Positions 47,350 to 55,634 of a stretch of 64,000 nt of DNA are shown piece after piece (the first letter of the stretch is position 1; every line of letters starts with the position of its first letter). The translations under genes were made by a program, and so were the position numbers. This DNA is from JAAZPT01 sp964544955 (lineage in GTDB: Bacteria; Bacillota; Clostridia; Christensenellales; Aristaeellaceae). A model generated the notes under the pieces. The model ran no database searches and was not told the origin of the DNA. It saw only the letters and a list, made by a program, of their open reading frames with translations. Location: NCBI GenBank assembly GCA_964544955.1, contig CAZJEB010000001.1, positions 372,001-436,000 of the forward strand, written 5' to 3'.

Positions 47350-48282
47350 TTAAAACATTTTTTTCTTCCAAAGGGTAAAGAAGGCTAATATTGCAAGGCC
47401 TAATGCTATACCTAATACAATAACAAACCCATATGGAGACCCTGCAAAAGGAACAGGAACATTCATGCCCCAAAGGGATGCAACAAGCGTTGGTGCGCTT
47501 ATTACAACAGTAAGGCTTGTTAAAATTTTCATAACAATATTTAGGTTGTTGCTAATTATTGATGAAAAGGCATCCATTGTGCCACTCATAATATCTCTAT
47601 AAATTGCGCACATCTCAATTGCCTGCTTATTTTCTATAATAACATCTTCAAGTAGACCTGTATCTTCTGGGTACTTATTGAGCATATCAAGGCGCATCAT
47701 TTTTTCTAAAACTATTTCATTACTTTTTAATGATGTACTAAAGTAAACAAGTGATTTTTCTAACTTCATCATTTGCAAAAGTTCCCTGTTTCTAAGTGAA
47801 CTTTGTAATTTTTCCTGAACATACATGCTTGCCTTATCAATTTGTTTAAGAAAAGCTAAGAACCTTGCAGCATTTCTATGCAATAGTTGCAATATAAAAC
47901 GAGTACGTTTATTAGTCCAAAAACCTCTAATACGTTCTTCAATAAAATCTGTTATAATTGGTGTTTCCTTTGTGGAAACTGTTATTATTATTTCATCTAC
48001 CAAAATTATACCTAATGGCAATGTAAGGTAAGAATATCCATCATCATCCGCCTCAACATATGGCACGTCAACAATAATAAGGGTTTGATCACCATTTCTT
48101 TCAATACGGGCACTTTCCTCATCATCTAGTGCAGCCCTTAAATATGTTGGATCAAGGTTAAAGCGAACGTTTAAACCTTCAATTTCTTCTTTAGTTGGGT
48201 TAAGTAGATGAACCCAGCACCCCTTTTCAAGTGTTGTGCATTCATTAAGATGGTCATCTACAGTTTTAAAAATACGTTTCAA
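47350..48282 (-). CDS. corA: CorA-family magnesium/divalent cation transporter
   Basis: A 310-residue pentameric-type Mg2+ channel. It has a large cytoplasmic N-terminal domain, a long stalk helix ('FLAFLKQIDKASMYVQEKLQ' region) and two C-terminal helices with the signature GMN in 'ASLWGMNVPVPF', ending in a basic tail (LWKKKMF). The initiator is TTG behind AGAGAGG. The roughly 200-nt leader carries a small acidic/proline-start ORF and alternative pairings that may regulate it by translation. It is first of four close same-strand genes. Confidence 0.95.
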   Translation of the reverse strand: MKRIFKTVDDHLNECTTLEKGCWVHLLNPTKEEIEGLNVRFNLDPTYLRAALDDEESARIERNGDQTLIIVDVPYVEADDDGYSYLTLPLGIILVDEIIITVSTKETPIITDFIEERIRGFWTNKRTRFILQLLHRNAARFLAFLKQIDKASMYVQEKLQSSLRNRELLQMMKLEKSLVYFSTSLKSNEIVLEKMMRLDMLNKYPEDTGLLEDVIIENKQAIEMCAIYRDIMSGTMDAFSSIISNNLNIVMKILTSLTVVISAPTLVASLWGMNVPVPFAGSPYGFVIVLGIALGLAILAFFTLWKKKMF

Positions 48283-48315
48283 TTAACTCACGCCTCTCTT
48301 AAAATTTTAATGTAT

Positions 48316-48381
48316 ACATAAAATCCAGGGCGTAGTTATATTTAAACTATTTTTAGCATATAAAAACAGAGGATTTTATGT
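48316..48381 (-). promoter_or_regulatory. Paired arms in the corA leader (putative translation-sensing switch)
   Basis: On the minus-strand RNA, ACATAAAATCC (48371-48381, inside the small ORF) is perfectly complementary to GGATTTTATGT (48316-48326, just before corA), an 11-bp pairing. The overlapping AAAATCCTC (48369-48377) can instead pair with GAGGATTTT (48450-48458), which includes the ribosome-binding site of the small ORF. A 5-bp ACGCC/GGCGU pairing (48329-48333 / 48290-48294) could also hide part of the corA ribosome-binding site. The two larger pairings exclude each other. Confidence 0.6.
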
Positions 48382-48448
48382 TTATTTGTTTTTTATTTAG
48401 AATAATAGTAATGTTTAAACGCTTATTACTATAAGGGTCGCTGTCCAC
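48353..48448 (-). CDS. Leader peptide ORF upstream of corA (31 codons)
   Basis: A small ORF not found by length cut-offs. The GTG start is 6 nt after a perfect AGGAGG (48455-48460), itself about 22 nt after the expected transcription start. The peptide begins M-D-S-D-P-Y-S-N-K-R, continues Ile/Asn/Lys-rich and ends ...SSVFIC. The early Asp-Ser-Asp-Pro resembles the Glu-Pro-Asp-Pro start of enterobacterial MgtL, where low Mg2+ destabilises the ribosome on acidic/Pro codons. The stop lies 70 nt before corA. A role in Mg2+ control of corA is inferred from context; no homologue was checked. Confidence 0.65.
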   Translation of the reverse strand: MDSDPYSNKRLNITIILNKKQINIKSSVFIC

Positions 48449-48488
48449 AAAAATCCTCCTTAAGATGTTAATTTAGCTTTATGCATAT

Positions 48489-48517
48489 ATCATAGACTTT
48501 AATCAATTTAATGTCAA
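48489..48517 (-). promoter_or_regulatory. Promoter of the corA leader
   Basis: Minus strand TTGACA (48512-48517), exactly 17-nt spacer, TATGAT (48489-48494). The expected start near 48482 gives a leader of about 200 nt before corA that includes the small ORF. Confidence 0.82.
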
Positions 48518-48540
48518 TAATATAAATGCTAAAGTAAGTA

Positions 48541-48568
48541 TTGCAATTTTACATTTTATATGTATAAT
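48541..48568 (+). promoter_or_regulatory. Promoter of the sodium:solute symporter gene
   Basis: TTGCAA (48541-48546), 16-nt spacer, TATAAT (48563-48568), back to back with the corA promoter. Confidence 0.72.
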
Positions 48569-48641
48569 TTAAAAAAGTAGCATAGTTTAGTTAAAAATGT
48601 ATTTATTAATTAAACTATATGTAGTATGGAAGGATGATAAA

Positions 48642-50162
48642 ATGAAGGTTTTTATTTTGGTAGCTTATGTAGTTATGATGGTAGCAATAATATTTATCAC
48701 TGCAAAAAAGTCCCTATCTTTAAAGGATTTTCTTTTGGGTGGATACAATGTCGGGCCGTGGATGAGTGCATTATCCTATGGTACCGGCTATTTTAGTGCA
48801 GTAATTATTGTTGGTTATTCTGGATCTGTAGGTTGGGATGCGGGTATTGCTGCTGTTTGGTGTGGTATTGGCAATGCTTTAATTGGTAGCTTATTAGCTT
48901 GGAAGTTAATAGCAAAGCCCACAAGGATAATGGGCGAACATTTAAAGGTAAGCACAATACCAAGTTTTTTTGAAAAGCGCTATAATAGCAAATTTTTAAG
49001 GCTATTATCAGCAATGATAATATTTATATTTTTAATACCCTATTCTGCAAGTGTATATAAAGGCTTAGGGTCAATGTTCAAGCTTACATATGGTATAGAT
49101 TATACGATAGCAGTAATTGCTATAGCAATATTATCAAGCATATACCTATTTGCAGGAGGATATAAAGCAACAGCAGTTACCGATTTTATACAAGGCATTA
49201 TTATGATTGTAGGTATAGTATCGGTAGTTATTTATATTATTAATGGTGCTGGTGGTTTAACAGAAGGTTTGAAAAGCCTTGCAGACCCTAAGATAGGCGG
49301 TAATGGCTTTAACAGCTTAATTGGTCCAACTAATTCAAGAAGCTTTTTGTTAATTAATGTGCTATTAACAAGTGTTGGGGTGTTGGGTATGCCTCAAATG
49401 GTTCATAAATTTTTTGCTATAAAAGACCCAAAAAGTGTAAATAGAGCAGCAATTATATCAACAGTATTTGCCCTTATTATTGCTGGTGGTGCATATTTTG
49501 CTGGTGGATTTGGCAGAGTAATAATATCAAAAATAGATACAGTTAATGGTAGCAACTTGTTTAGCAATTTAAATAATGGTCTATTAGGAAAAGATACTAT
49601 AATGCCTACAATATTAACCGATACTAGTGTGGTTGGTATTCCCGATGCATTATTAGGGCTATTTATTGTATTATTACTTTCAGCAAGTATATCAACCCTT
49701 ACATCTATTGTATTAAGTACATCAAGTGTAATATCCATTGATTTAGTATCTGTTTTAAAACCAGGTATAAAAAAAGAAACTACAACAAAAATTATGAGAA
49801 TATTGTGCATTGTATTTGTTGTATTATCATTAATAATTAATTTTGCTTTACAAAACACTCCAATACCATTATTAATGTCATTATCTTGGGGAACAATATC
49901 AGGGGCTTTCCTAGCGCCATTTTTATATGGTTTATTATGGAAAGGCACAACAAAAATAGCTGCCGTATCCAGTGTTATATTGGGTGGATTAGTATCCGTT
50001 ATTCCCCCAATTATTGCAAACGATTTTTCATTAGCACCGTATAGCGGCGTTTTAGCAATATTTATTAATTTAGTATTTGTGCCTTTGTTAAGTTTAGCAA
50101 CAAAAAAACAATCTATGGCAAATGAGTGTGCAACAACCGTTTTTAATACAAACAATTATTAA
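48642..50162 (+). CDS. Sodium:solute symporter family (SSS) transporter
   Basis: A 506-residue integral membrane protein with about 13 hydrophobic helices, in the SSS/SSF family (proline, pantothenate or sugar symporters with the LeuT fold). Marks: 'KDFLLGGYNVGPWMSALSYG' after the first helix, 'GYFSAVIIVGYSG', 'LFAGGYKATAVTDFIQGIIM' and 'VGIPDALLGLFIVLLLSASI' with its 'LSTSSVISIDL'. The substrate is not readable. The start at 48642 follows GAAGGATG and gives a family-like N-terminus; the frame stays open upstream without a ribosome-binding site. It is a single gene, ending at a strong terminator shared with the Ppx/GppA gene. Confidence 0.9.
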   Translation: MKVFILVAYVVMMVAIIFITAKKSLSLKDFLLGGYNVGPWMSALSYGTGYFSAVIIVGYSGSVGWDAGIAAVWCGIGNALIGSLLAWKLIAKPTRIMGEHLKVSTIPSFFEKRYNSKFLRLLSAMIIFIFLIPYSASVYKGLGSMFKLTYGIDYTIAVIAIAILSSIYLFAGGYKATAVTDFIQGIIMIVGIVSVVIYIINGAGGLTEGLKSLADPKIGGNGFNSLIGPTNSRSFLLINVLLTSVGVLGMPQMVHKFFAIKDPKSVNRAAIISTVFALIIAGGAYFAGGFGRVIISKIDTVNGSNLFSNLNNGLLGKDTIMPTILTDTSVVGIPDALLGLFIVLLLSASISTLTSIVLSTSSVISIDLVSVLKPGIKKETTTKIMRILCIVFVVLSLIINFALQNTPIPLLMSLSWGTISGAFLAPFLYGLLWKGTTKIAAVSSVILGGLVSVIPPIIANDFSLAPYSGVLAIFINLVFVPLLSLATKKQSMANECATTVFNTNNY

Positions 50163-50164
50163 AT

Positions 50165-50199
50165 AAAAAAGAAGCCTATAGTTTCAAGGCTTCTTTTTT
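50165..50199. terminator. Bidirectional terminator between the SSS and Ppx/GppA genes
   Basis: AAAAAAGAAGCCT (50165-50177), 9-nt loop, AGGCTTCTTTTTT (50187-50199). Perfect 13-bp stem with A/T runs on both sides, right after the symporter stop. Confidence 0.92.
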
Positions 50200-51113
50200 A
50201 TTATGTATTTCTTAATAATATAACCATCCAAGTTGCCACTTGTAGAAACTTTTATTTTATTAATATTAAATAATTGCATACAAGCTATTAAAATTGCCAT
50301 ACCATTTACTACAATATCTGCCCTACCCGTTTGTATAGATACAAGTTTTTTTCTTTGTTCAATACTAATATCAGATAAATAATACATTTTATTTTCTATA
50401 TCGCTATAGCTTAATTCAAAATCTTTTACTTTTTTATATTCAGTCCATGGAATATTTTGTATTATTGCTGATAGAGAAGTAAACGTTCCACCTGCACCAT
50501 ACCAAAGTTCGGGCTTTATTTTTTGTATAGAATTTAATATATCATCCTTTTTGGGTAAAAAAACTGATTTCGCGCAATTTATTGCTAAATCAATATCCTT
50601 ACTTGAGTTTATTGGACATTGCCTATATAGCCTAACTGCACCAACTTGAAAGCTATTTAAATTATCTAAATTTTCACCTTCACCTATTGCAAACTCTGTT
50701 GACCCTCCACCAATATCAATCATTCCACAAGAATTACCGCCAGATGTACCAATAAAGCTTAGTAGCGCCTCTTCTTCCCCCGATAAAAGTTCAACTGAAA
50801 GCCCTGTTTCTTGCTTTACTTTATTAATAAAATACTCCCTGTTATTAGCATCCCTTGTTGCACTTGTTGCAAATAATCCGATTGATTCAACGCCACATTC
50901 CAATGCTTTTTGTTTCATTACATTTATCGAATTAATAGCTTTTTCTATCATTTCACCAGAAATATCACCAATAGGTGTTGATTGGTCTGGCATTAATACC
51001 CTTATACCTTCCCTATCCCTTAATTTATTAATCAATGATTTATTAGTATAATCAATATCCGCAACAAGTAGCCTTAAAGAGTTGGACCCTAAACCAATAA
51101 CTGCAGTTTTCAT
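50184..51113 (-). CDS. Ppx/GppA-family phosphatase (exopolyphosphatase-like)
   Basis: A 309-residue ASKHA-fold protein consisting only of the Ppx-GppA core, without the C-terminal HD-like extension of longer enzymes. 'VIGLGSNSLRLLVADI' is the first phosphate loop, 'LFATSATRDANN' the second segment, 'LLSGEEEALLSF' the catalytic Glu region, 'GMIDIGGGSTEFAIGEG' the second phosphate loop and 'LWYGAGGTFTSLSAII' the third. It probably hydrolyses polyphosphate or pppGpp. The ATG at 51113 has GGAGGA upstream, so an earlier TTG is rejected. It follows the DivIC-like gene across a terminator hairpin, as ppx and divIC are neighbours in many Clostridia. Confidence 0.9.
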   Translation of the reverse strand: MKTAVIGLGSNSLRLLVADIDYTNKSLINKLRDREGIRVLMPDQSTPIGDISGEMIEKAINSINVMKQKALECGVESIGLFATSATRDANNREYFINKVKQETGLSVELLSGEEEALLSFIGTSGGNSCGMIDIGGGSTEFAIGEGENLDNLNSFQVGAVRLYRQCPINSSKDIDLAINCAKSVFLPKKDDILNSIQKIKPELWYGAGGTFTSLSAIIQNIPWTEYKKVKDFELSYSDIENKMYYLSDISIEQRKKLVSIQTGRADIVVNGMAILIACMQLFNINKIKVSTSGNLDGYIIKKYIIKKKP

Positions 51114-51130
51114 AACTTCCTCCAATTAAT

Positions 51131-51158
51131 AAAAAAGCTCACATTAATGTAAGCTTTT
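51131..51158 (-). terminator. Terminator between the DivIC-like and Ppx/GppA genes
   Basis: On the minus strand AAAAGCTTACAT-TA-ATGTGAGCTTTTTT, a 12-bp stem with one mismatch followed by a T-run. It should end or attenuate the DivIC-like transcript before the phosphatase gene. Confidence 0.75.
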
Positions 51159-51169
51159 AAATGAATTTT

Positions 51170-51499
51170 TTATGGAACAATCCATTCAAATTCAGAGTCT
51201 GATGTTTGATATAACATTTGAGGGTTACTAAATGAAAAACATTCTTCATCTGGCATAATAAAGCCTTTCATCCTTGCTTGTTTTTCAATATACCCCTTAG
51301 AGTTTGCTTCCTGTAAGTTTAACTTAAGCATTGCTTCATCATTTTGGCTAGCTGCAATTACAACTTGCATTTGCTTATTTGCATTAACTAAACGTTCAAA
51401 TTCTATAGAATTAACCTTAATTACTCCATAAAAAGCAACAAGTACAAAAACGCCTATTATCATAAGTATAGTACTAGTTCTATTTTTGCTATTTGTCAC
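51170..51499 (-). CDS. DivIC/FtsB-like septum formation initiator
   Basis: A small bitopic division protein: one transmembrane helix ('STILMIIGVFVLVAFYGVI'), a coiled-coil ('ERLVNANKQMQVVIAASQND') and the conserved 'GYIEKQARMKGFIMPDEECF' of DivIC/FtsB. Such proteins link FtsL and FtsQ/DivIB at the septum. An in-frame ATG lies 15 nt further upstream (51514), but it would be only a few bases from the expected start of transcription; the GTG at 51499 is preceded by GGCGGTGAT, a good ribosome-binding site. The product is about 109 residues. It stands apart from the tilS-hpt-ftsH block, where divIC is often found. Confidence 0.82.
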   Translation of the reverse strand: MTNSKNRTSTILMIIGVFVLVAFYGVIKVNSIEFERLVNANKQMQVVIAASQNDEAMLKLNLQEANSKGYIEKQARMKGFIMPDEECFSFSNPQMLYQTSDSEFEWIVP

Positions 51500-51568
51500 G
51501 TTAATCACCGCCATAAATCACAATTATAGTAAATATTCTACAAAACTTGCTAAATACCTTTATTTAAA

Positions 51569-53668
51569 TTAAATTCTAAATAATAAATCTCCATAGTTAG
51601 GGAAAGGCCAAAAATTAGATGAAGTATTTGCTTCCGCCAAATCAACATCTGCCCTTAATTCCTCCATTGCTGGTAAAACAAAATCAGCACAGAACTTTGC
51701 ATTAACAAGGCTATCGTTGCTTAACTCATAATCAACTAAAAGTTCATCAAGTTTATTTACTTTATTATATATGCTATTTAGTGTATTTGACAATAGTTTT
51801 ATTAAGCCAACTTCACAATCACATGCTAAATTGGGTACAGCGGAATTTTTTGCATTTAATGATGATGATATTTTACCAATATAGTGGCTAATAGCAGGTA
51901 TTATTTCTCTACGAGCCATCTCAACCATAGTTGCCCCTTCAATGTGAATGGTTTTATAATACATATCCAAAATAATACTATAACGGGAATAAATTTCATC
52001 ATTAGTATATATTTTATGCTTTAAAAACAAATTAACATTTTTTTCAGCTAAGTAATAAGGTAATGCCTCTGTTGTGGTTTTTAGGTTGAGTAAACCACGT
52101 TTTTCAGCCTCTTCTTCCCATTCCTTAGAATAGCCATCGCCATTAAAAATAATTCTTTTATGTTTTTTATAACTATCAATAATTAATTCATTTAAGGTTT
52201 TATTAAAGTCTTCAGCCCCTTCAAGTTTATCAGCAAAAAATTGAAGTTCTTCAGCCATAATTGTATTAATAATTATGTTTGGGCATGCGATGGACATAGA
52301 TGACCCCAATGCTCTAAATTCAAATTTATTTCCAGTAAAAGCAAAGGGAGATGTTCTGTTTCTATCAGTAGTATCCTTAGGTAAATTAGGTAGAACATCT
52401 ACACCAATGTTAATTCTTTCCTTAGATTTACCATTGTATTTAACCCCTGTTTCCAAGGAGTTGAAAATTTCATTTAAATCATCGCCAATAAAAATAGACA
52501 TTATAGCAGGTGGAGCTTCTCCACCACCAAGCCTATGGTCATTGCCTGCATATGCAACGGACAACCTTAATAAATCTTGATATTCATCAATACCTTTAAT
52601 TATTGCAATTAAAAGTAGAAGGAAAATAGCATTATCCTGAGGAGAATCACCTGGTTTAAATAGGTTTTTACCAGTATCTGTAAGTAGTGACCAGTTATTA
52701 TGTTTACCACTACCATTAACACCCTTAAAAGGTTTTTCATGAAGTAGGCAAACTAAACCATGTTCATTTGCAACGTTTTTCATAACCTCCATTGTTAGCT
52801 GGTTATGATCAGTTGCTATATTTGTAGTTGTATATATAGGTGCTAATTCATGTTGAGCTGGAGCTGCCTCGTTATGTTTTGTTTTGGCAAAAACACCATA
52901 TTTCCAAAGCTCCATATCTAAATCCTTCATGAACTTTGCTACCCTTGGTTTTATAGCACCAAAATAATGGTCGCTTAACTCTTGCCTTTTTGGAGGCATG
53001 GCACCAAATAGAGTTCTACCTGTATATCTAAGGTCATCACGTTTTTCATAAAGTGCTTTGTCAACTAAAAAATACTCTTGTTCAGCACCTACTGTTGTGT
53101 TTACCCTTTTTGTTGTAGTATCTCCAAACAATCTAAGAATTCTTAAAGCTTGTTTATTAATTTCTTCCATCGCCCTTAAAAGTGGGGTTTTCTTATCTAA
53201 AACCTGACCACCATATGCACAAAAGGCTGTAGGGATACATAGGGTTCTATCTTTTATAAACGCATATGATGTAGGATCCCAAGCAGTATATCCACGGGCT
53301 TCAAAAGTTGCCCTCAAGCCACCTGAGGGAAAGCTTGATGCATCAGGCTCGCCTTTTATAAGTTCCTTACCAGAAAACTCCATAACAGATCTTCCATCAG
53401 CAGTAGGAGATATAAAACTATCGTGTTTTTCAGCGGTAATACCAGTCATTGGATGAAACCAATGCGTATAGTGAGTTGCCCCATTTTCTATTGCCCAATC
53501 CTTCATAGCATTAGCTACTGAATTTGCAACTGAAATATCGATAATATCGCCATTATCGATTGTTTTTCTAAGAATTTTATATGTATCCTTTGGCAACCTT
53601 TGTTGCATTACATCTTCATTGAAAACTCTACACCCAAATATTTTAGTAACATCTATTTTATCCTGCAT
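51569..53668 (-). CDS. glnN: Glutamine synthetase, type III (GlnN)
   Basis: Makes glutamine from glutamate, ammonia and ATP, and is the main ammonia-assimilating enzyme in many anaerobes. About 699 residues, the length typical of type III and much longer than type I. Marks: 'THYTHWFHPMTGITAEKHDS' near the N-terminus, 'FPSGGLRATFEARGYTAWDP', 'TTVGAEQEYFLVDK', 'KHNEAAPAQHELAPIY', 'VNGSGKHNNWSL' and 'DRNRTSPFAFTGNKFEFRAL'. The ATG at 53668 has AGGAGA 5 nt upstream; a longer reading adds only a spurious N-terminus. It has its own promoter (53719-53747). No PII gene or nitrogen-regulatory site is seen nearby. Confidence 0.97.
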   Translation of the reverse strand: MQDKIDVTKIFGCRVFNEDVMQQRLPKDTYKILRKTIDNGDIIDISVANSVANAMKDWAIENGATHYTHWFHPMTGITAEKHDSFISPTADGRSVMEFSGKELIKGEPDASSFPSGGLRATFEARGYTAWDPTSYAFIKDRTLCIPTAFCAYGGQVLDKKTPLLRAMEEINKQALRILRLFGDTTTKRVNTTVGAEQEYFLVDKALYEKRDDLRYTGRTLFGAMPPKRQELSDHYFGAIKPRVAKFMKDLDMELWKYGVFAKTKHNEAAPAQHELAPIYTTTNIATDHNQLTMEVMKNVANEHGLVCLLHEKPFKGVNGSGKHNNWSLLTDTGKNLFKPGDSPQDNAIFLLLLIAIIKGIDEYQDLLRLSVAYAGNDHRLGGGEAPPAIMSIFIGDDLNEIFNSLETGVKYNGKSKERINIGVDVLPNLPKDTTDRNRTSPFAFTGNKFEFRALGSSMSIACPNIIINTIMAEELQFFADKLEGAEDFNKTLNELIIDSYKKHKRIIFNGDGYSKEWEEEAEKRGLLNLKTTTEALPYYLAEKNVNLFLKHKIYTNDEIYSRYSIILDMYYKTIHIEGATMVEMARREIIPAISHYIGKISSSLNAKNSAVPNLACDCEVGLIKLLSNTLNSIYNKVNKLDELLVDYELSNDSLVNAKFCADFVLPAMEELRADVDLAEANTSSNFWPFPNYGDLLFRI

Positions 53669-53718
53669 AAAAATCTCCTTAAATTTAAAGCAAGGCAACA
53701 CAAAAAGCCTATGTATGA

Positions 53719-53747
53719 ATATTAAATTATGTTAAAAGCAATGTCAA
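53719..53747 (-). promoter_or_regulatory. Promoter of glnN
   Basis: Minus strand TTGACA (53742-53747), 17-nt spacer, TAATAT (53719-53724), giving a leader of about 45 nt. Confidence 0.75.
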
Positions 53748-53752
53748 TATAA

Positions 53753-54881
53753 TCATTTACCAAAATATTTAGAAACATTTTCTAATTCTTTTCTAATTTC
53801 AATATGTTGTGGGCATTTATCTTCGCATTCTCCACATTTTTCACAGTTATAGGAATTCTCAAATTCCTTCATTCCATCATATTGTTTTTTATAAGTATTT
53901 AGGTCATTAAACATATTTGAGTTATTATACAGTTTAAAATTACCTGGAATATTTACTCCATAAGGGCATGGCATGCAATAGTTACATGATGTACAACCAA
54001 CTTTTATTAATGATGAATAAGCTTCCCTTAATTTTTCTATAACATTTAGCTCTTCATGGTTTAAGCTATTTGGTAAAGCTTTACTTGCTGTATTAATATT
54101 ATCATCAATTTGACTAAAATCATTCATGCCACTCAGCACAGTTGATACTTGTGGAAAGTTCCAAATATACTTAAAACTCCAAGCTGCTGGGCTGTATTTA
54201 TACTTGTAATCATCAAATATCCTTTGAACCTCAGTGGGTATGTTTTTTGCAAGCTTGCCACCCCTTAAAGGCTCCATAACAACTACATCAATATTTTTAT
54301 CAGCAGCATACATTAAACCTTCTAAACCTGCTTGATAGTTAACATCAAGATAGTTGAATTGTATTTGACAAAAATCCCAATTATATGCATCAATTATTGT
54401 TTTAAAAACATCTAATTCATCATGAAAAGAAAAACCAATATTATGAACTTTTCCGGTAGCCTTTGCATAATCTAAAAATTCATAAACATTATGCTTTAAA
54501 CACCTATCCCAAAAGCCTTTATTCATTGAATGTAAAAGGTAAAAATCAATATGATCAGTTTTTAGGTTTGATAGTTGTTCATCAAGTAAAGTATAAAAAT
54601 CTTTTTCTTCATCTACACCCCATACAGGAAGTTTTGTAGCAATATACACCTTATCCCTTAACCCATTAGATAAGGCCTCTGCAACAAATTTTTCGCTTTT
54701 TTTGATGGTATGTATATGCGGTATCAATATAGTTAACGCCTTTTTCAATTGCATAATGAATTTGCTTTGTTGCCAAAGCTTTATCTATTTGAGAGTCGTC
54801 TCCATTAATTATTGGTAAGCGCATTGCCCCATACCCTAAAATAGATACATCCTTTTTATTGCCTAGTTTTCTGTATTGCAT
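53753..54881 (-). pseudogene. Aldo/keto reductase with C-terminal ferredoxin domain, frameshifted
   Basis: Two overlapping frames make one aldo/keto reductase of about 375 residues. The first begins at 54881 behind GGAGG (MQYRKLGNKKDVSILGYGAM) and runs to 'NYIDTAYTYHQ'; the second frame picks up at 'KSEKFVAEALSNGLRDKVYI'. The switch lies at a run of seven A residues on the minus strand (54697-54703); a length change there of -1 or +2 would restore the frame. The rest is intact: 'HIDFYLLHSMNKGFWD', 'VVMEPLRGGKLA' and a 4Fe-4S domain with CxxCxxCxxxCP clusters (CTSCNYCMPCPYG and CEKCGECEDKCP). It is either a fresh pseudogene, a phase-variable or slippage-read gene, or a sequencing error. Confidence 0.85.
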
Positions 54882-54907
54882 ATTTACCTCCAAATAATAT
54901 TTTAATA

Positions 54908-54936
54908 ATTATATCAAACCGAATTTCAATTAACAA
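54908..54936 (-). promoter_or_regulatory. Promoter of the aldo/keto reductase gene
   Basis: Minus strand TTGTTA (54931-54936), 17-nt spacer, TATAAT (54908-54913). The remaining intergenic part up to 55127 holds only the promoter of the next gene (TTGTTT-N17-TAAACT) and a 7-bp inverted repeat with a 6-nt loop at 55089-55108. Confidence 0.62.
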
Positions 54937-55127
54937 TAACTTGGCACAACATATGCTAAGTTTTATAAAAATTGTGACTATAAATTGATTTTTTCAAAAT
55001 TTTTGTTAAATTCACTAATTTTTAGGCTATAAATGCACATTTTACTATTGTTTATAAATATATTTTGTGTTAAACTATATATCGTAATTTGATATAAAAA
55101 AATATCAACAAATGGTGGGTACAATAA

Positions 55128-55634
55128 ATGACATCTACTTTAATTGTATGTTGTACTATTGTAGCTTTTGCTTTATTACTATTAGCTTTTACATTATTTG
55201 CAGAGCACAAAGGCAACAAAAGGTTAAAACTTCAAATGACTAAAATGAGCTATTCAAACATGTTTGCTCATTTATTACCTTACCTTAACGAAAGTAAAAA
55301 TTATTGTATAAGTGCTTTAAAAATTGATTGTAAAGGCGTATATATAGACTATATATATTCTGGAAAAGTGCGCCAAAGAACATTTAACTTGCAAACTGAA
55401 GGTTTTTATAGGTTAAGTAATGAAAACATAGAAGTTCTATCTTGCCTAATTGAAGAAATATTACCCGTATTAGGTAATGTTAGTAAATATCATTTTGAAG
55501 TTGATAAAAAGCCAGCACTAAATGGCGAAATAAAATATATTTATAATTATTGCATTACATTATCATATAGAAAAGCATTAGAGTATTACAGGGAAAACAA
55601 CTTAATGGTAAATAGTATTTCAAGGGTTAATTAA
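55128..55634 (+). CDS. Unknown protein with one N-terminal membrane helix
   Basis: I do not recognise this 168-residue protein. It begins with a hydrophobic helix (about 4-24, LIVCCTIVAFALLLLAFTLF) followed by a basic stretch (HKGNKRLKLQ), so the remaining 140 residues are probably cytoplasmic. They look like a compact alpha/beta domain ('ISALKIDCKGVYIDYIYSGK', 'YNYCITLSYRKALEYYRE'). Codon use looks like the neighbours'. GGTGGG precedes the ATG weakly. Its 3' end overlaps the convergent recO by 15 bp, and no terminator separates them. Confidence 0.7.
   Translation: MTSTLIVCCTIVAFALLLLAFTLFAEHKGNKRLKLQMTKMSYSNMFAHLLPYLNESKNYCISALKIDCKGVYIDYIYSGKVRQRTFNLQTEGFYRLSNENIEVLSCLIEEILPVLGNVSKYHFEVDKKPALNGEIKYIYNYCITLSYRKALEYYRENNLMVNSISRVN

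Noticed and set aside
48283..48480. M-box (ykoK) magnesium riboswitch upstream of corA
   Set aside because: The conserved M-box core is not recognisable; the region instead carries a small ORF with alternative pairings.
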